Below are positions 7,001 through 13,236 of a DNA stretch of 29,851 nucleotides, in pieces. The DNA is from a virus. Each line of letters starts with the position of its first letter. Position 1 is the stretch's first letter. The stretch covers positions 1 through 29,851 of the IMG/VR virus record IMGVR_UViG_3300044470_000192, one strand, 5' to 3'. A program made the translations under genes and the position numbers. The notes beneath the pieces were generated by a model, which made no database searches, was not told where the DNA came from, and saw only the letters and a program-made list of their open reading frames with translations.

Positions 7001-7192
7001 CAATGGACACCAGTGAATATAAAAGAAGTAGTTGAAGGAGACCTAATACGAGATGCTAATCAGAAGCAATATGAAGTTTTAAAAATATATAGAGAAGGAT
7101 TATCTTTACAAAAAGAAAATGAAAATGAAAGTTATATAGATTTTGATCATTTGTTTAAAATGGGACCATGGGAGAAAGTGGCTGGACATTAA
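4016..7192 (+). CDS. large protein with repeated SH3-like barrel modules, 1058 aa
   Basis: Residues 1 to about 310 form a mostly helical domain of unknown type (AYDLEHNTGVVFNK near 225 is a distinctive stretch). From about 320 to the end come eight or nine modules that each begin like LKVGDEVQI or LKVGDKVKV and end in a Y/W-rich strand such as YKVEYGNGDEWY. They resemble KOW or Mib/HERC2-type SH3 barrels. Linkers are Ser/Thr- and Asp/Glu-rich, and the C-terminal part is very acidic. It is probably a virion or nucleic-acid or protein-docking scaffold (inference). It has the presumed late motif upstream. Confidence 0.82.
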   Translation: MRIQEIFSQFVYVQPKDPEKIMIDFYFMVGYVYGTEFKDDVVDWVMKEAVKDCVEAHRKHMVKALKYCCAAEFKHIDKYCLTLKKASSANNLGAALNILKEHYSPLTYRFLVEYLSIKPLYFSSSGSSIDNDNPRLGLDKRNSKYPVNPDSGKYLNQFKALVKTQRLLKYSNEDIAKVMIEMFDSKEGWKSAYGGIAWKNISECLLKLLQAKTLDDKVVYCDHAYDLEHNTGVVFNKMESYAGYDDYRWIKKDLDWKRDNRSLKDFYDKVSTQLQKVVAYVSKYKYDDPLLPPERTSKEIEKIKQEVQGTIQQGWFSVSSVDQIHVGDTVKLVKDSTDTLHKKGEEGKVIKVGGATLTHEYSIKIEYSNGSKFWEPYYNVVVKKEEQQTTKNNTPIGPKVPVTLSNATLATDLDNLKVGDEVQIKKNLSTIIQSVSSNMTGYKGEIATITEVLPNLQDEPTYKINLDSGEWYWTKKMFEDPSNPTKSASTASTDSWKLFDDIYQLKVGDKVKVIVKPTSGSKAHIGDVGVITSINKDSNDNIVDYKVEYGNGDEWYEYEDEIELVSKDTDTQELKVGDEVQINPDLHVDSKLFIVNDMVAFAGTITKIDHLYSATQNSKAEYFFLDLPPPGDKYFWTTDMFTPIKKVDTKSKDFTYGSVGIGDKLYFTYSSGNIITGTVMSKDLSLLVVKWSDASTPISYTPEEFNSLIKDSKLELETGKPKEDNDGWINLTSVSQLSGGEKIKKEGYTGEVIGTDSVNSYTVEWEYNPGIATPYYQDDIDGENWKYIPNTEDSDNKYAELVRKQIYTIDEFEVGKKVIFTNIQGMEYPGTITKNTGLSVCINYDNGGDSLYDAESIKSLLEKGRRKFELLVPEEEFSIEKKNGNSNPKEYKLGKWVQVRQIDMLYPGLDITAGVDIVGTISEINTTAVEPYLVVDNQKYYFPEIKELISSGDMYMYVILGKDEEPVHSELEDFSDDGEIEHDEDVEEGDYGGPVQWTPVNIKEVVEGDLIRDANQKQYEVLKIYREGLSLQKENENESYIDFDHLFKMGPWEKVAGH

Positions 7193-7221
7193 TGTAATTA
7201 TACTGTAGAATTAAATTTCAA

Positions 7222-7343
7222 GGGGGTGTGTTGATTCGAGTAGGCTAGTGATAAGGTTCGACGGACATGCCTAAAACACGAAAGAACCTGTTCCTTAAAC
7301 GGATGCATTGGACTGCGACGGGAAGTCAAATTCCCCACCTCCA
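7222..7343 (+). ncRNA. tRNA- or tmRNA-like structured RNA, about 122 nt
   Basis: GGGGGTG (7222-7228) pairs with CACCTCC (7336-7342; one G-T), with A7343 as a possible discriminator. A T-arm-like hairpin GGGAA-GTCAAA-TTCCC (7320-7335) directly precedes the 3' acceptor strand. Between them TAGGC (7241-7245)/GCCTA (7269-7273) and AGGTTC (7254-7259)/GAACCT (7284-7289) interleave as an H-type pseudoknot. GGTTCGACGG resembles a conserved tmRNA 5' core. No normal D or anticodon arm and no clear tag ORF are seen, so the class is uncertain. Confidence 0.5.
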
Positions 7344-7361
7344 AAAATGTAAAAATATCAC

Positions 7362-7390
7362 TTGACATTTATTCTTTTTATCTATATACT
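7362..7390 (+). promoter_or_regulatory. sigma-70-type promoter giving a leaderless mRNA
   Basis: TTGACA (7362-7367), 17-bp spacer, TATACT (7385-7390). The expected start point, 7 nt after the -10 box, is 7397, which is the A of the ATG. No ribosome site precedes the gene. Confidence 0.75.
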
Positions 7391-7396
7391 ATAAAT

Positions 7397-9199
7397 ATGA
7401 AGATTATAGTGACAACTGACACCCATTGGGGTTTCTCTACCAAGGGAGATCAAGCCAATGTAGTATTACTCAACAAAATAAAAGATGAGAAGAAGGATGC
7501 TCTTATCCATTGTGGAGACTGGGGCTCAACTTCTTTTGCTGATCGCTATAACTATTGGAAATTAGTTAGAGATATACTTGGTAAGGATTTGCCTATAGGT
7601 ACCATCATGGGTAATCATGATTGTCTTGATGCAGAAACAGAACTCTTAACTAAGAGAGGGTGGATAGCATATACAGAGATTAAAAAAGATGATTCTGTTT
7701 ATAGCTATAACATTCAAGAAGATAGAGGTCAGTGGGACAAAATAAAGAATATCCTTATTAAAGAAACTGATAAAGTACTATCCACTCAAGTAAAACAATA
7801 CTCCTTTACTGGAACCGAGGGCCACAGAGTATTGTGTTCTACTAGAAAGGGGGGAGAGTTTAAAGAATATGACTACCTTCCTGCAAAGGACGTAAAGGGG
7901 AGAATAAAAATAAAATCTTGTGCTTCAGAAAAAAAAGAAAATTATAATATTCCTAATGGTATAATTCAATTAGCTGCATGGATACTTACTGATGGATATA
8001 TTGGAAGAAAAAAAGATACACATACAGGACAATATAGTATTTATCAATCTAAGTCTATACAGAATATTATTAATATTCTTCATGAACTTAATTTTACTTA
8101 TACTATTTATGAAAGAAATAGGGACATACAAGAAATATGTGGTAAAAAATTAGTTAAAAAATGTTTACCACAAAAAGAGATTGTTCTTAGTAATGAATCA
8201 GCTAAAATATTTTCTAAATATTTATATAACAAAAAATTTCCTGAATGGGCATATAAATTAAGTGATAAACAATTTGAATTATTTTTATTCTCTATTCTGG
8301 AAGCAAACGCCTCTAAGGCTACTTATGGCACTAGCCATATTTTATATGGAACTAAAGAATTTCTGGAAGAATTTCAAATTTTATGTCTTCTTCACAATAA
8401 AAGAACTCTCTATAAAGAAGATAATAGAGGTGATCCAAGACTTTATATTACTAATAAGGATTCAGTCCAATATGATGCTTCCTATCATAATATTATTATT
8501 GAGCAGAAACAAATAGTATGGTGTTTGGAGGTCCCTTTAACAAATTTTATGGTAAGAAGAAAAGGAACAACTTATTTCACTGGAAATTGTTGGGCAGGTA
8601 AATTCTTTAGACTCTCTCTACCTTCAATTATGTCTATTAAATATACTACTCCTATTTCTCCTTATGAAGTATATGTACAGAATATGGCTATACTAAGAGA
8701 ATTCGACATTGTTAATCTTTTTAATGAAATGGAGATTCAAGGGGGGAGTAAGACCCTTTACATTCGGGGATTTGATGGATGGTACAGAGATGATGTGAGA
8801 ACCAATGACCAACATTACATCCCTGGCTTTAGGCCCGTAGGTTTAGAATGGCTCCAGAAGCGTTCCCATAATCAATTTGAAGAAGTAATAAAGAGTTTAG
8901 GAGAAGCCAAAGACAAAGGGAAAATTACTATGCTTGTTACTCATTTTGGGTTCATAGAAGAGGATGCCAAGAATGATTGGAAAGCACGATCTTCTGCTAT
9001 GAATACCTTTGGTCGAACTATAGAGCCTCAATACTTCGGTGCTAATCTAAAGTATGAGGATTTCCTTGACAAAGTTGATTATATGTGTTATGGTCATAGT
9101 CATAGTGCTTTTGCTGGTGTTGCTAAGAATGGTACCACAAAAGTATTGAATGTGGGAAGTGATTATGACTTACCTTTATATAAAATACTAACTATATAG
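7397..9199 (+). CDS. calcineurin-like metallophosphoesterase interrupted by an intein
   Basis: The 600-residue precursor consists of N-extein 1-75, intein 76-397 and C-extein 398-600. The spliced 278-residue protein has the metallophosphoesterase motifs in order: TDTHWG (D-x-H), HCGDWG, GNHD (ending exactly at the intein), VTHFG and GHSHS near the C terminus. Such enzymes hydrolyse phosphodiesters or phosphomonoesters with two metal ions. The substrate is unknown, though RNA or DNA end processing would fit the repair genes nearby. The mRNA appears leaderless. GIY-YIG gene 2 follows 17 nt after the TAG stop. Confidence 0.9.
   Translation: MKIIVTTDTHWGFSTKGDQANVVLLNKIKDEKKDALIHCGDWGSTSFADRYNYWKLVRDILGKDLPIGTIMGNHDCLDAETELLTKRGWIAYTEIKKDDSVYSYNIQEDRGQWDKIKNILIKETDKVLSTQVKQYSFTGTEGHRVLCSTRKGGEFKEYDYLPAKDVKGRIKIKSCASEKKENYNIPNGIIQLAAWILTDGYIGRKKDTHTGQYSIYQSKSIQNIINILHELNFTYTIYERNRDIQEICGKKLVKKCLPQKEIVLSNESAKIFSKYLYNKKFPEWAYKLSDKQFELFLFSILEANASKATYGTSHILYGTKEFLEEFQILCLLHNKRTLYKEDNRGDPRLYITNKDSVQYDASYHNIIIEQKQIVWCLEVPLTNFMVRRKGTTYFTGNCWAGKFFRLSLPSIMSIKYTTPISPYEVYVQNMAILREFDIVNLFNEMEIQGGSKTLYIRGFDGWYRDDVRTNDQHYIPGFRPVGLEWLQKRSHNQFEEVIKSLGEAKDKGKITMLVTHFGFIEEDAKNDWKARSSAMNTFGRTIEPQYFGANLKYEDFLDKVDYMCYGHSHSAFAGVAKNGTTKVLNVGSDYDLPLYKILTI
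7622..8587 (+). other. intein with LAGLIDADG endonuclease, 322 aa
   Basis: It begins at Cys76 (CLDAETELLTKRGW, splicing block A), has block B TGTEGH (138-143, His143), and ends at Asn397 before Cys398 (TYFTGN|C). Block F is IVWCLEVPLTNFMV, with Cys where Asp is common. The penultimate residue is Gly instead of the usual His. Endonuclease motifs are LAAWILTDG (about 192-200, intact acid) and LFLFSILEANAS (about 295-306, degenerate with Glu). It sits directly after the GNHD active-site motif, so only the spliced host protein should be active. Confidence 0.88.
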
Positions 9200-9216
9200 A
9201 GGTATGATAAAGATTT

Positions 9217-10158
9217 ATGATAGAAAATAGAGAGTGCTATGGATATATTTATAGGGTTATGAATAAGAAATCTGGAAAGCTTTATATAGGACAAACAATA
9301 AAAAAAGGGTATAAATTTCATAGATATCTAGGATCGGGTCAGGCTATTGTAGCATTAGTAAAAAGAGAAGGAAAAGAAAATTTTTCTAAAGTAATTTTGG
9401 ATTATGCATTTAGTGAGAGGGAATTGAATTATTTGGAAAAATTATACATAGAGATGTTTTCTACTTCTTTTCCAGAAATAGGCTATAACTTAACTTTGGG
9501 AGGGCATAATGGAATTCCTAATGAGGAAACAAGAAAAAAAATAAGTATGGGAAATAAGGGAAAAAAGCTCTCAGAAGAAACAAGAAAAAAAATAAGTGAA
9601 TCAGAATCAGGAAAAAATCATTATAACTGGGGTAAACACCCTTCAGAAGAAACCAGAAAAAAACAAAGTATATCTCATTTAGGGCACTCTCCTTCTAATA
9701 AAGGAATACCTCATTCTCAAAATACTAAAAATAAAATAAAAGAAAAAAGAAGTCATCAAATAATGACAAATAGAAAAAAAGTTATAAATTTAGATACAAA
9801 AGAAATATTTGCAAGCATGAAAGAAGCCTGTAATAAATATGATATAATGCCTTCAGAGTTAACCTCCCATTGTCAACGAAAAGAAAATATTAGATATGTT
9901 AAAAAGTTTCGTTGGGCATATTATTCAGACTCTATAAATATAGAGGAGGAAATTAAATCTTCTTTTTTTATACAAAGAAATAAAGGATGTAATCATCCCA
10001 AATCTAGAATAGTTTTGAATATAGAAACAGGAAGAATATATAATACTGTTACAGAAGCTGCTTTATCTTGTGGCAAGCACCACTCTGGCATCATTGATTC
10101 TTGTACTAATCCTATATACACTTGTGGGGGTTTTCATTGGAAATACCTTGACAAATAA
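9217..10158 (+). CDS. GIY-YIG homing endonuclease 2
   Basis: 313 residues. Nuclease domain: GYIYRV and KLYIGQT in the first 30 residues, then a conserved Glu/Leu-rich helix near 75-85 and GYNLTLGG. There are several NUMOD3 repeats of the E-E-T-R-K-K-I-S kind (about 100-160) and two C-terminal NUMOD1-like segments, the second ending GGFHWKYLDK. There is no hairpin before it and only a weak, distant ribosome site (AGAGGT), so it may depend on coupling to the metallophosphoesterase gene. Its 3' end contains a promoter -35 box. Confidence 0.92.
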   Translation: MIENRECYGYIYRVMNKKSGKLYIGQTIKKGYKFHRYLGSGQAIVALVKREGKENFSKVILDYAFSERELNYLEKLYIEMFSTSFPEIGYNLTLGGHNGIPNEETRKKISMGNKGKKLSEETRKKISESESGKNHYNWGKHPSEETRKKQSISHLGHSPSNKGIPHSQNTKNKIKEKRSHQIMTNRKKVINLDTKEIFASMKEACNKYDIMPSELTSHCQRKENIRYVKKFRWAYYSDSINIEEEIKSSFFIQRNKGCNHPKSRIVLNIETGRIYNTVTEAALSCGKHHSGIIDSCTNPIYTCGGFHWKYLDK

Positions 10159-10176
10159 TATAATATGTAGTATATT
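10148..10176 (+). promoter_or_regulatory. sigma-70-type promoter for tRNA-Ser(GCT) and following genes
   Basis: TTGACA (10148-10153), inside the last codons of GIY-YIG gene 2, 17-bp spacer, TATATT (10171-10176). Predicted start is near 10183, one base before the tRNA, so the primary transcript has almost no 5' leader. Confidence 0.75.
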
Positions 10177-10183
10177 CTATTAT

Positions 10184-10267
10184 AGAGTAGAGAACCCAAG
10201 GGGATTGGGGTCTGACTGCTAATCAGAACGTGACGTAAGTCATGGGGCTCGAAACCCCCTTACTCTG
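10184..10267 (+). tRNA. tRNA-Ser(GCT)
   Basis: Acceptor AGAGTAG/TTACTCT (one G-T), anticodon stem TCTGA/TCAGA with loop CTGCTAA (anticodon GCT), long variable arm TGAC-GTAA-GTCA as in tRNA-Ser, T arm GGGG-CTCGAAA-CCCC, with C instead of T at the first loop position, and discriminator G10267 as required for Ser. No encoded CCA. Confidence 0.87.
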
Positions 10268-10282
10268 AATAAAGGAGTGAAT

Positions 10283-10657
10283 ATGGAAAAGAAAGAAGTT
10301 ATCCTTTGTAGTATTATACTCTATTCAGATAGGGAAACTCCCTATATAGAAAGATATCTGGCTACAGAAGGAAAGGAGCTATATTCAGTAAAGAGCTCTT
10401 ACTCCATATCAAGGATTAATAAGAAAAGGCTTATGAAGCCCTGTAGGAGCTATCTTACCTACGAAATTTGGTGCTTAGAAAAAGACAAAAAGCAAGCCAT
10501 AGAAATACTATATAACTTTGCAGTTCTTGATAGTAAGCAGAACCTTGAGGAAATAAAAAAAGAAATAGAGGGTATTGAAAAAATAGATATTACTCGTTAT
10601 ACTTTAAGGGATTATACTATTCCTATTAAGCCTTTTGAAGGAGATATAAAATTATGA
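10283..10657 (+). CDS. hypothetical protein, 124 aa
   Basis: Starts at ATG 10283 behind AAAGGAG; the GTG at 10277 is part of the ribosome site and is not used. A mixed alpha/beta protein, rich in Lys, Glu and Tyr. ILCSIILYSD at the N terminus could be a first beta strand, and the C-terminal third is helical. No motif is recognised. Its stop overlaps the next ATG (ATGA). It is expressed behind tRNA-Ser(GCT) from the promoter at 10148. Confidence 0.78.
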   Translation: MEKKEVILCSIILYSDRETPYIERYLATEGKELYSVKSSYSISRINKKRLMKPCRSYLTYEIWCLEKDKKQAIEILYNFAVLDSKQNLEEIKKEIEGIEKIDITRYTLRDYTIPIKPFEGDIKL

Positions 10658-10968
10658 AAGTAGAATTAGTACAATTTTATATTCGTAAAGAAGCAGTAGG
10701 TTTTTATAACCCTACCTATAGAGAAGAGGATAGGACCCTTGGTATCTATCTTGGGGAAGATGAGGATCATGTATGGATACATCCTATCAATATGGGATAT
10801 AGATTTGAGGATGCACAGCATAGCACAAACAAAAAGCCTATTATATTCCTATCACTATTTAGAGGCATGATACATGATGTTGTTATGCAAGAACCTGATG
10901 AAGATTTTAATATAGTTGATTTTGGTTTTGGTGATATGAAATATCAGGGTAAATCCCTGCTAGACTAA
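10654..10968 (+). CDS. hypothetical protein, 104 aa
   Basis: Coupled to the preceding gene by ATGA and read behind AAGGAGAT. It is acidic, with Asp/Glu/Tyr-rich strands (LGIYLGEDEDHVWIHPINMGY). It has no membrane segment or known catalytic motif. tRNA-Cys starts 7 nt after the TAA, so processing of the tRNA would define the 3' end of this mRNA. Confidence 0.75.
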   Translation: MKVELVQFYIRKEAVGFYNPTYREEDRTLGIYLGEDEDHVWIHPINMGYRFEDAQHSTNKKPIIFLSLFRGMIHDVVMQEPDEDFNIVDFGFGDMKYQGKSLLD

Positions 10969-10974
10969 ATAAAG

Positions 10975-11057
10975 GGTTCCATAGCCAAGTGGTAAGGCCC
11001 CCGGCTGCAAACCGGAGGGTTCCGAAAGGATCGGGGGTTCAATTCCCTCTGGGACCT
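10975..11057 (+). tRNA. tRNA-Cys(GCA) with a long variable arm
   Basis: Acceptor GGTTCCA/TGGGACC (one T-G), D arm GCC/GGC, anticodon stem CCGG/CCGG with loop CTGCAAA (anticodon GCA), T arm GGGGG-TTCAATT-CCCTC, discriminator T11057, the base used by tRNA-Cys. Between anticodon and T stems are about 16 nt that form a small hairpin TCC-GAAA-GGA. Normal tRNA-Cys has a short variable loop, so this is an unusual type II form. Confidence 0.8.
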
Positions 11058-11069
11058 AAGGGAGAGAAA

Positions 11070-11633
11070 ATGAGAGTTCTGGTGGATATGGATGGTGTTT
11101 TAAATCTCTGGAATGATCACTTCATAGCCTGGGTGAAGAAGCTAGGCTATGACTTTGATGAGTATGAATATATCCACAATGGAAGCTGGGAGATAGAAAA
11201 ATTTATTATAGCCTCGGAGAGTGGTAAAAAGATAATGGCTGATATCTGTGATGATATGAATTTTTGGGCTACAATACCTCCTGATAAAAATGCTATTCCT
11301 ATCATGAAGGAACTGAACAAGAAATACGATATTAATATTGCCACTGCTCCTTGGAATGAGGAAAACAGATATAAGATTGACAAGACAAAGTGGATGAAAA
11401 AATATTTTGGCTTTATTGATTCGAGACAGATTATATTTTGTAAGGAGAAGTGGGAATTGGATGGACAGGTGATTATTGAAGATAAAGACAAGACTATTGA
11501 CAAATGTAATAGTAAGATGTATACTCTATGTAGGGATCAGCCTTACAATAAAGAGTGTAATCCTGACTATAGGTTTACCAATTGGAACGTAGTTCCAGGG
11601 ATATTGCTAAAAATTGAAAAGGAACTAAAATGA
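11070..11633 (+). CDS. HAD-superfamily 5'(3')-deoxyribonucleotidase-like protein
   Basis: 187 residues from ATG 11070 (GGGAGAG upstream; the longer frame would run through tRNA-Cys). VDMDGVLNLW (Asp6, Asp8) is HAD motif I. NIATAPWNEE near residue 91 supplies motif II (T-A-P), a Lys-rich segment near 107 motif III, and VIIEDKDKTI near 138 motif IV (D-K-D). This matches the NT5C group, which dephosphorylates deoxynucleoside monophosphates, giving a role in phage nucleotide metabolism. Its TGA overlaps the ATG of the membrane protein (ATGA). Confidence 0.82.
   Translation: MRVLVDMDGVLNLWNDHFIAWVKKLGYDFDEYEYIHNGSWEIEKFIIASESGKKIMADICDDMNFWATIPPDKNAIPIMKELNKKYDINIATAPWNEENRYKIDKTKWMKKYFGFIDSRQIIFCKEKWELDGQVIIEDKDKTIDKCNSKMYTLCRDQPYNKECNPDYRFTNWNVVPGILLKIEKELK
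11497..11525 (+). promoter_or_regulatory. sigma-70-type promoter inside the nucleotidase gene
   Basis: TTGACA (11497-11502), 17-bp spacer, TATACT (11520-11525), in the 3' part of the nucleotidase coding region. It could drive the membrane protein, tRNA-Ser(TGA) and the methyltransferase/Nudix genes downstream. Confidence 0.5.
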
Positions 11634-11821
11634 GAGAATCTATATTACGAGTATTTGAGTATCTGGTTATTATCCTTGTTTTAGTTTTATTTGTAATTCC
11701 ACAGCTTATGGAATTCGAAAGTCTTATTGTAAGATTCTGTGGACTAATTCTATTAGTACCAGTATTTTTATTTGTAGTAGCTACAATGAAGGAACTAAAG
11801 GGTATTTTGACTAAGAAATAA
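11630..11821 (+). CDS. small membrane protein, 63 aa
   Basis: It has two hydrophobic segments: about residues 11-25 (YLVIILVLVLFVIPQ) and about 31-52 (LIVRFCGLILLVPVFLFVVA), with a Lys-rich C terminus that should face the cytoplasm. It is coupled to the nucleotidase by ATGA. Small two-helix proteins in phages can be superinfection-exclusion, lysis or regulatory factors, and nothing here decides between these. tRNA-Ser(TGA) begins 3 nt after the stop. Confidence 0.75.
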   Translation: MRESILRVFEYLVIILVLVLFVIPQLMEFESLIVRFCGLILLVPVFLFVVATMKELKGILTKK

Positions 11822-11823
11822 AT

Positions 11824-11915
11824 AGAGGGTCACACCGATGGGCGACGGGAACTGACTTGAAATCAGTCGCTACCATGAATAATGGGGCTTGTGGGTTCAA
11901 CTCCGACACCCTCTG
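11824..11915 (+). tRNA. tRNA-Ser(TGA)
   Basis: Acceptor AGAGGGT/ACCCTCT is fully paired, D stem CCG/CGG, anticodon stem ACTGA/TCAGT with loop CTTGAAA (anticodon TGA), long variable arm with CCAT/ATGG, T arm GTGGG-TTCAACT-CCGAC (one G-G mismatch), discriminator G11915. Position 8 is C where T is usual. Confidence 0.87.
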
Positions 11916-11927
11916 TAAGGAAGTACT

Positions 11928-12128
11928 ATGGAAGTAGTAGATTTAAATCCTAATGATGCTATTATTATTTTAGCATCCTGTGTTGCTACATTTCTAACTC
12001 ATTTTAAGGCTGATGGTATTGTTGTCGAGCATAAAGATGTGAGATATAATATTATGACAATTGATGGGGTATTTACTGTATGTAAGGATGAGTATCCTGA
12101 TGAACCTGTAGGACAGTTAATTCGATGA
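11928..12128 (+). CDS. hypothetical protein, 66 aa
   Basis: Starts at ATG 11928 behind AAGGAAG, 13 nt after tRNA-Ser(TGA). A small acidic protein with a hydrophobic stretch (AIIILASCVATFL, residues 11-23) that is short for a membrane span and may be a buried helix. Its TGA overlaps the methyltransferase ATG (ATGA), so it is probably made together with that enzyme. Family unknown. Confidence 0.72.
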   Translation: MEVVDLNPNDAIIILASCVATFLTHFKADGIVVEHKDVRYNIMTIDGVFTVCKDEYPDEPVGQLIR

Positions 12129-12640
12129 ATAGTAAAGATTTAGATAAATTTTATACAAAAAAAGAAACAGCTTTATACTGTATACACAAAATAGAAAATA
12201 TAGAATCTTATGATAAGATAATTGAACCTTCAGCAGGTAATGGTTCTTTTTCTCTACAATTAACTAATTGTGAAGCTTATGATATTGAACCTGGGGACTC
12301 CAGTATAGCTAAAATTGATTTTTTTACTATTAGAGAAAATATTAGTAAACGTATTCTTGTTATAGGTAATCCTCCTTTTGGAAAAAAGGCTAAATTAGCT
12401 ATAGATTTTTTTAATCATGCTTCCTTTTTTGCTACTACTATTGCTTTTATTGTTCCATTGCAATTTAGAAAGTGGTCCGTACAAAAAAATTTAGATTTTA
12501 GATTTAAATTAGTATTAGATATTGATATTCCCAAGAATTCGTTTTATATTGATAGTAAGGAAGTTGATGTTAATTGCTGTTTTCAAATATGGACATTGGA
12601 AGAGCCCACACCAGAAGATATGTTGGCATTACTAATTTAG
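12125..12640 (+). CDS. N6-adenine DNA methyltransferase-like protein
   Basis: 171 residues. EPSAGNGSF (34-42) is the S-adenosylmethionine-binding motif and GNPPFG (81-86) the N-P-P-F catalytic motif of amino-methyltransferases. A FYTK segment near the N terminus also fits this class. It is short, with little room for a target-recognition domain. No endonuclease partner is adjacent, so it looks like an orphan phage enzyme that may protect DNA from restriction or mark it for packaging or regulation. Its TAG stop is 1 nt from the next ATG. Confidence 0.78.
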   Translation: MNSKDLDKFYTKKETALYCIHKIENIESYDKIIEPSAGNGSFSLQLTNCEAYDIEPGDSSIAKIDFFTIRENISKRILVIGNPPFGKKAKLAIDFFNHASFFATTIAFIVPLQFRKWSVQKNLDFRFKLVLDIDIPKNSFYIDSKEVDVNCCFQIWTLEEPTPEDMLALLI

Positions 12641-12641
12641 T

Positions 12642-13079
12642 ATGGACGTAAGCTGTGGTTTTCTAATTACCTATCAAAATACCCTTCTTTTGGGGAGAGT
12701 AACCCATCATGATTTTTGGGATATTCCTAAGGGTATGAAAGAGAAGAACGAGGACTACCTTACAGCAGCCCTTAGAGAGCTGTATGAAGAAACTACTATA
12801 AAGATTAAAAATAAGAATGCTATTGAAGAAATAGGTTTTAGAGACTATGAACGTCATAAAGTTCTATTTCTTTTTAAGTATGAAGCCCCACAACAATATA
12901 AAAATCTTCGCTGCATCTCTATGGTAGAGTATGATCCTAAAATGGACCCTGATGGAGACCGAGGCTACTTTGACCCCTTCCCTGAGGTTGATAAATTCGA
13001 ATGGGTTGACTTCTCTGAAGTAAGGGAGTATACTATACCTAGATTGTATGAGGCAATTAGACCATACTTGACTAAATAA
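12642..13079 (+). CDS. Nudix hydrolase
   Basis: 145 residues. The Nudix box is present at residues 31-50: Gly31, Glu37, then R-E-L-Y-E-E (45-50), i.e. G-x5-E-x7-R-E-x-x-E-E. FWDIPKG just before it is typical. Nudix enzymes cleave nucleoside diphosphates linked to another group, such as dinucleoside polyphosphates, NAD-like compounds, ADP-ribose or capped RNA ends. The substrate cannot be told here. With no ribosome site of its own, it is likely coupled to the methyltransferase gene. Confidence 0.88.
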   Translation: MDVSCGFLITYQNTLLLGRVTHHDFWDIPKGMKEKNEDYLTAALRELYEETTIKIKNKNAIEEIGFRDYERHKVLFLFKYEAPQQYKNLRCISMVEYDPKMDPDGDRGYFDPFPEVDKFEWVDFSEVREYTIPRLYEAIRPYLTK

Positions 13080-13089
13080 GAAAGAGGTG

Positions 13090-13219
13090 AGCCCTGAGAA
13101 TTAACCTTATTAAATAGCTAATCCTTACCTTCAATGGTAGCTAATAGGATTAATGGCTGCGGGGGCAGAAAAGGTAAAATCAGGGCTTAATACCTTATAT
13201 TTATTCTGCCCCCATTTTT
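13090..13219 (+). ncRNA. pseudoknot-capable RNA ending in a terminator-like stem
   Basis: This 157-nt gap holds several pairings: AGCCCTGA (13090-13097) with TCAGGGCT (13180-13187); TAATCCT-TACC (13119-13129) with GGTA and AGGATTA (13136-13139, 13146-13152), flanked by AGC/GCT; and the strong stem GGGGGCAGAA (13161-13170) with TTCTGCCCCC (13204-13213), followed by ATTTTT. AAGGTA/TACCTT (13171-13176/13191-13196) extends the last stem. TCAGGGCT is its loop, so the first pairing makes a pseudoknot. It could be an attenuator of the gene at 13237 or a separate small RNA. Confidence 0.5.
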
Positions 13220-13236
13220 ATTTGTAAGGATGCTAT

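Noticed and set aside
9065-9093. TTGACA with TATGGT at 17 bp inside the metallophosphoesterase gene
   Set aside because: The -10 box is poor and the only gene it could serve already lies in a transcribed unit.
9520-9670. Repeated A-rich stretches considered as a CRISPR-like or direct repeat array
   Set aside because: They are coding repeats of the NUMOD3 motif in GIY-YIG gene 2, of uneven length and without spacers.
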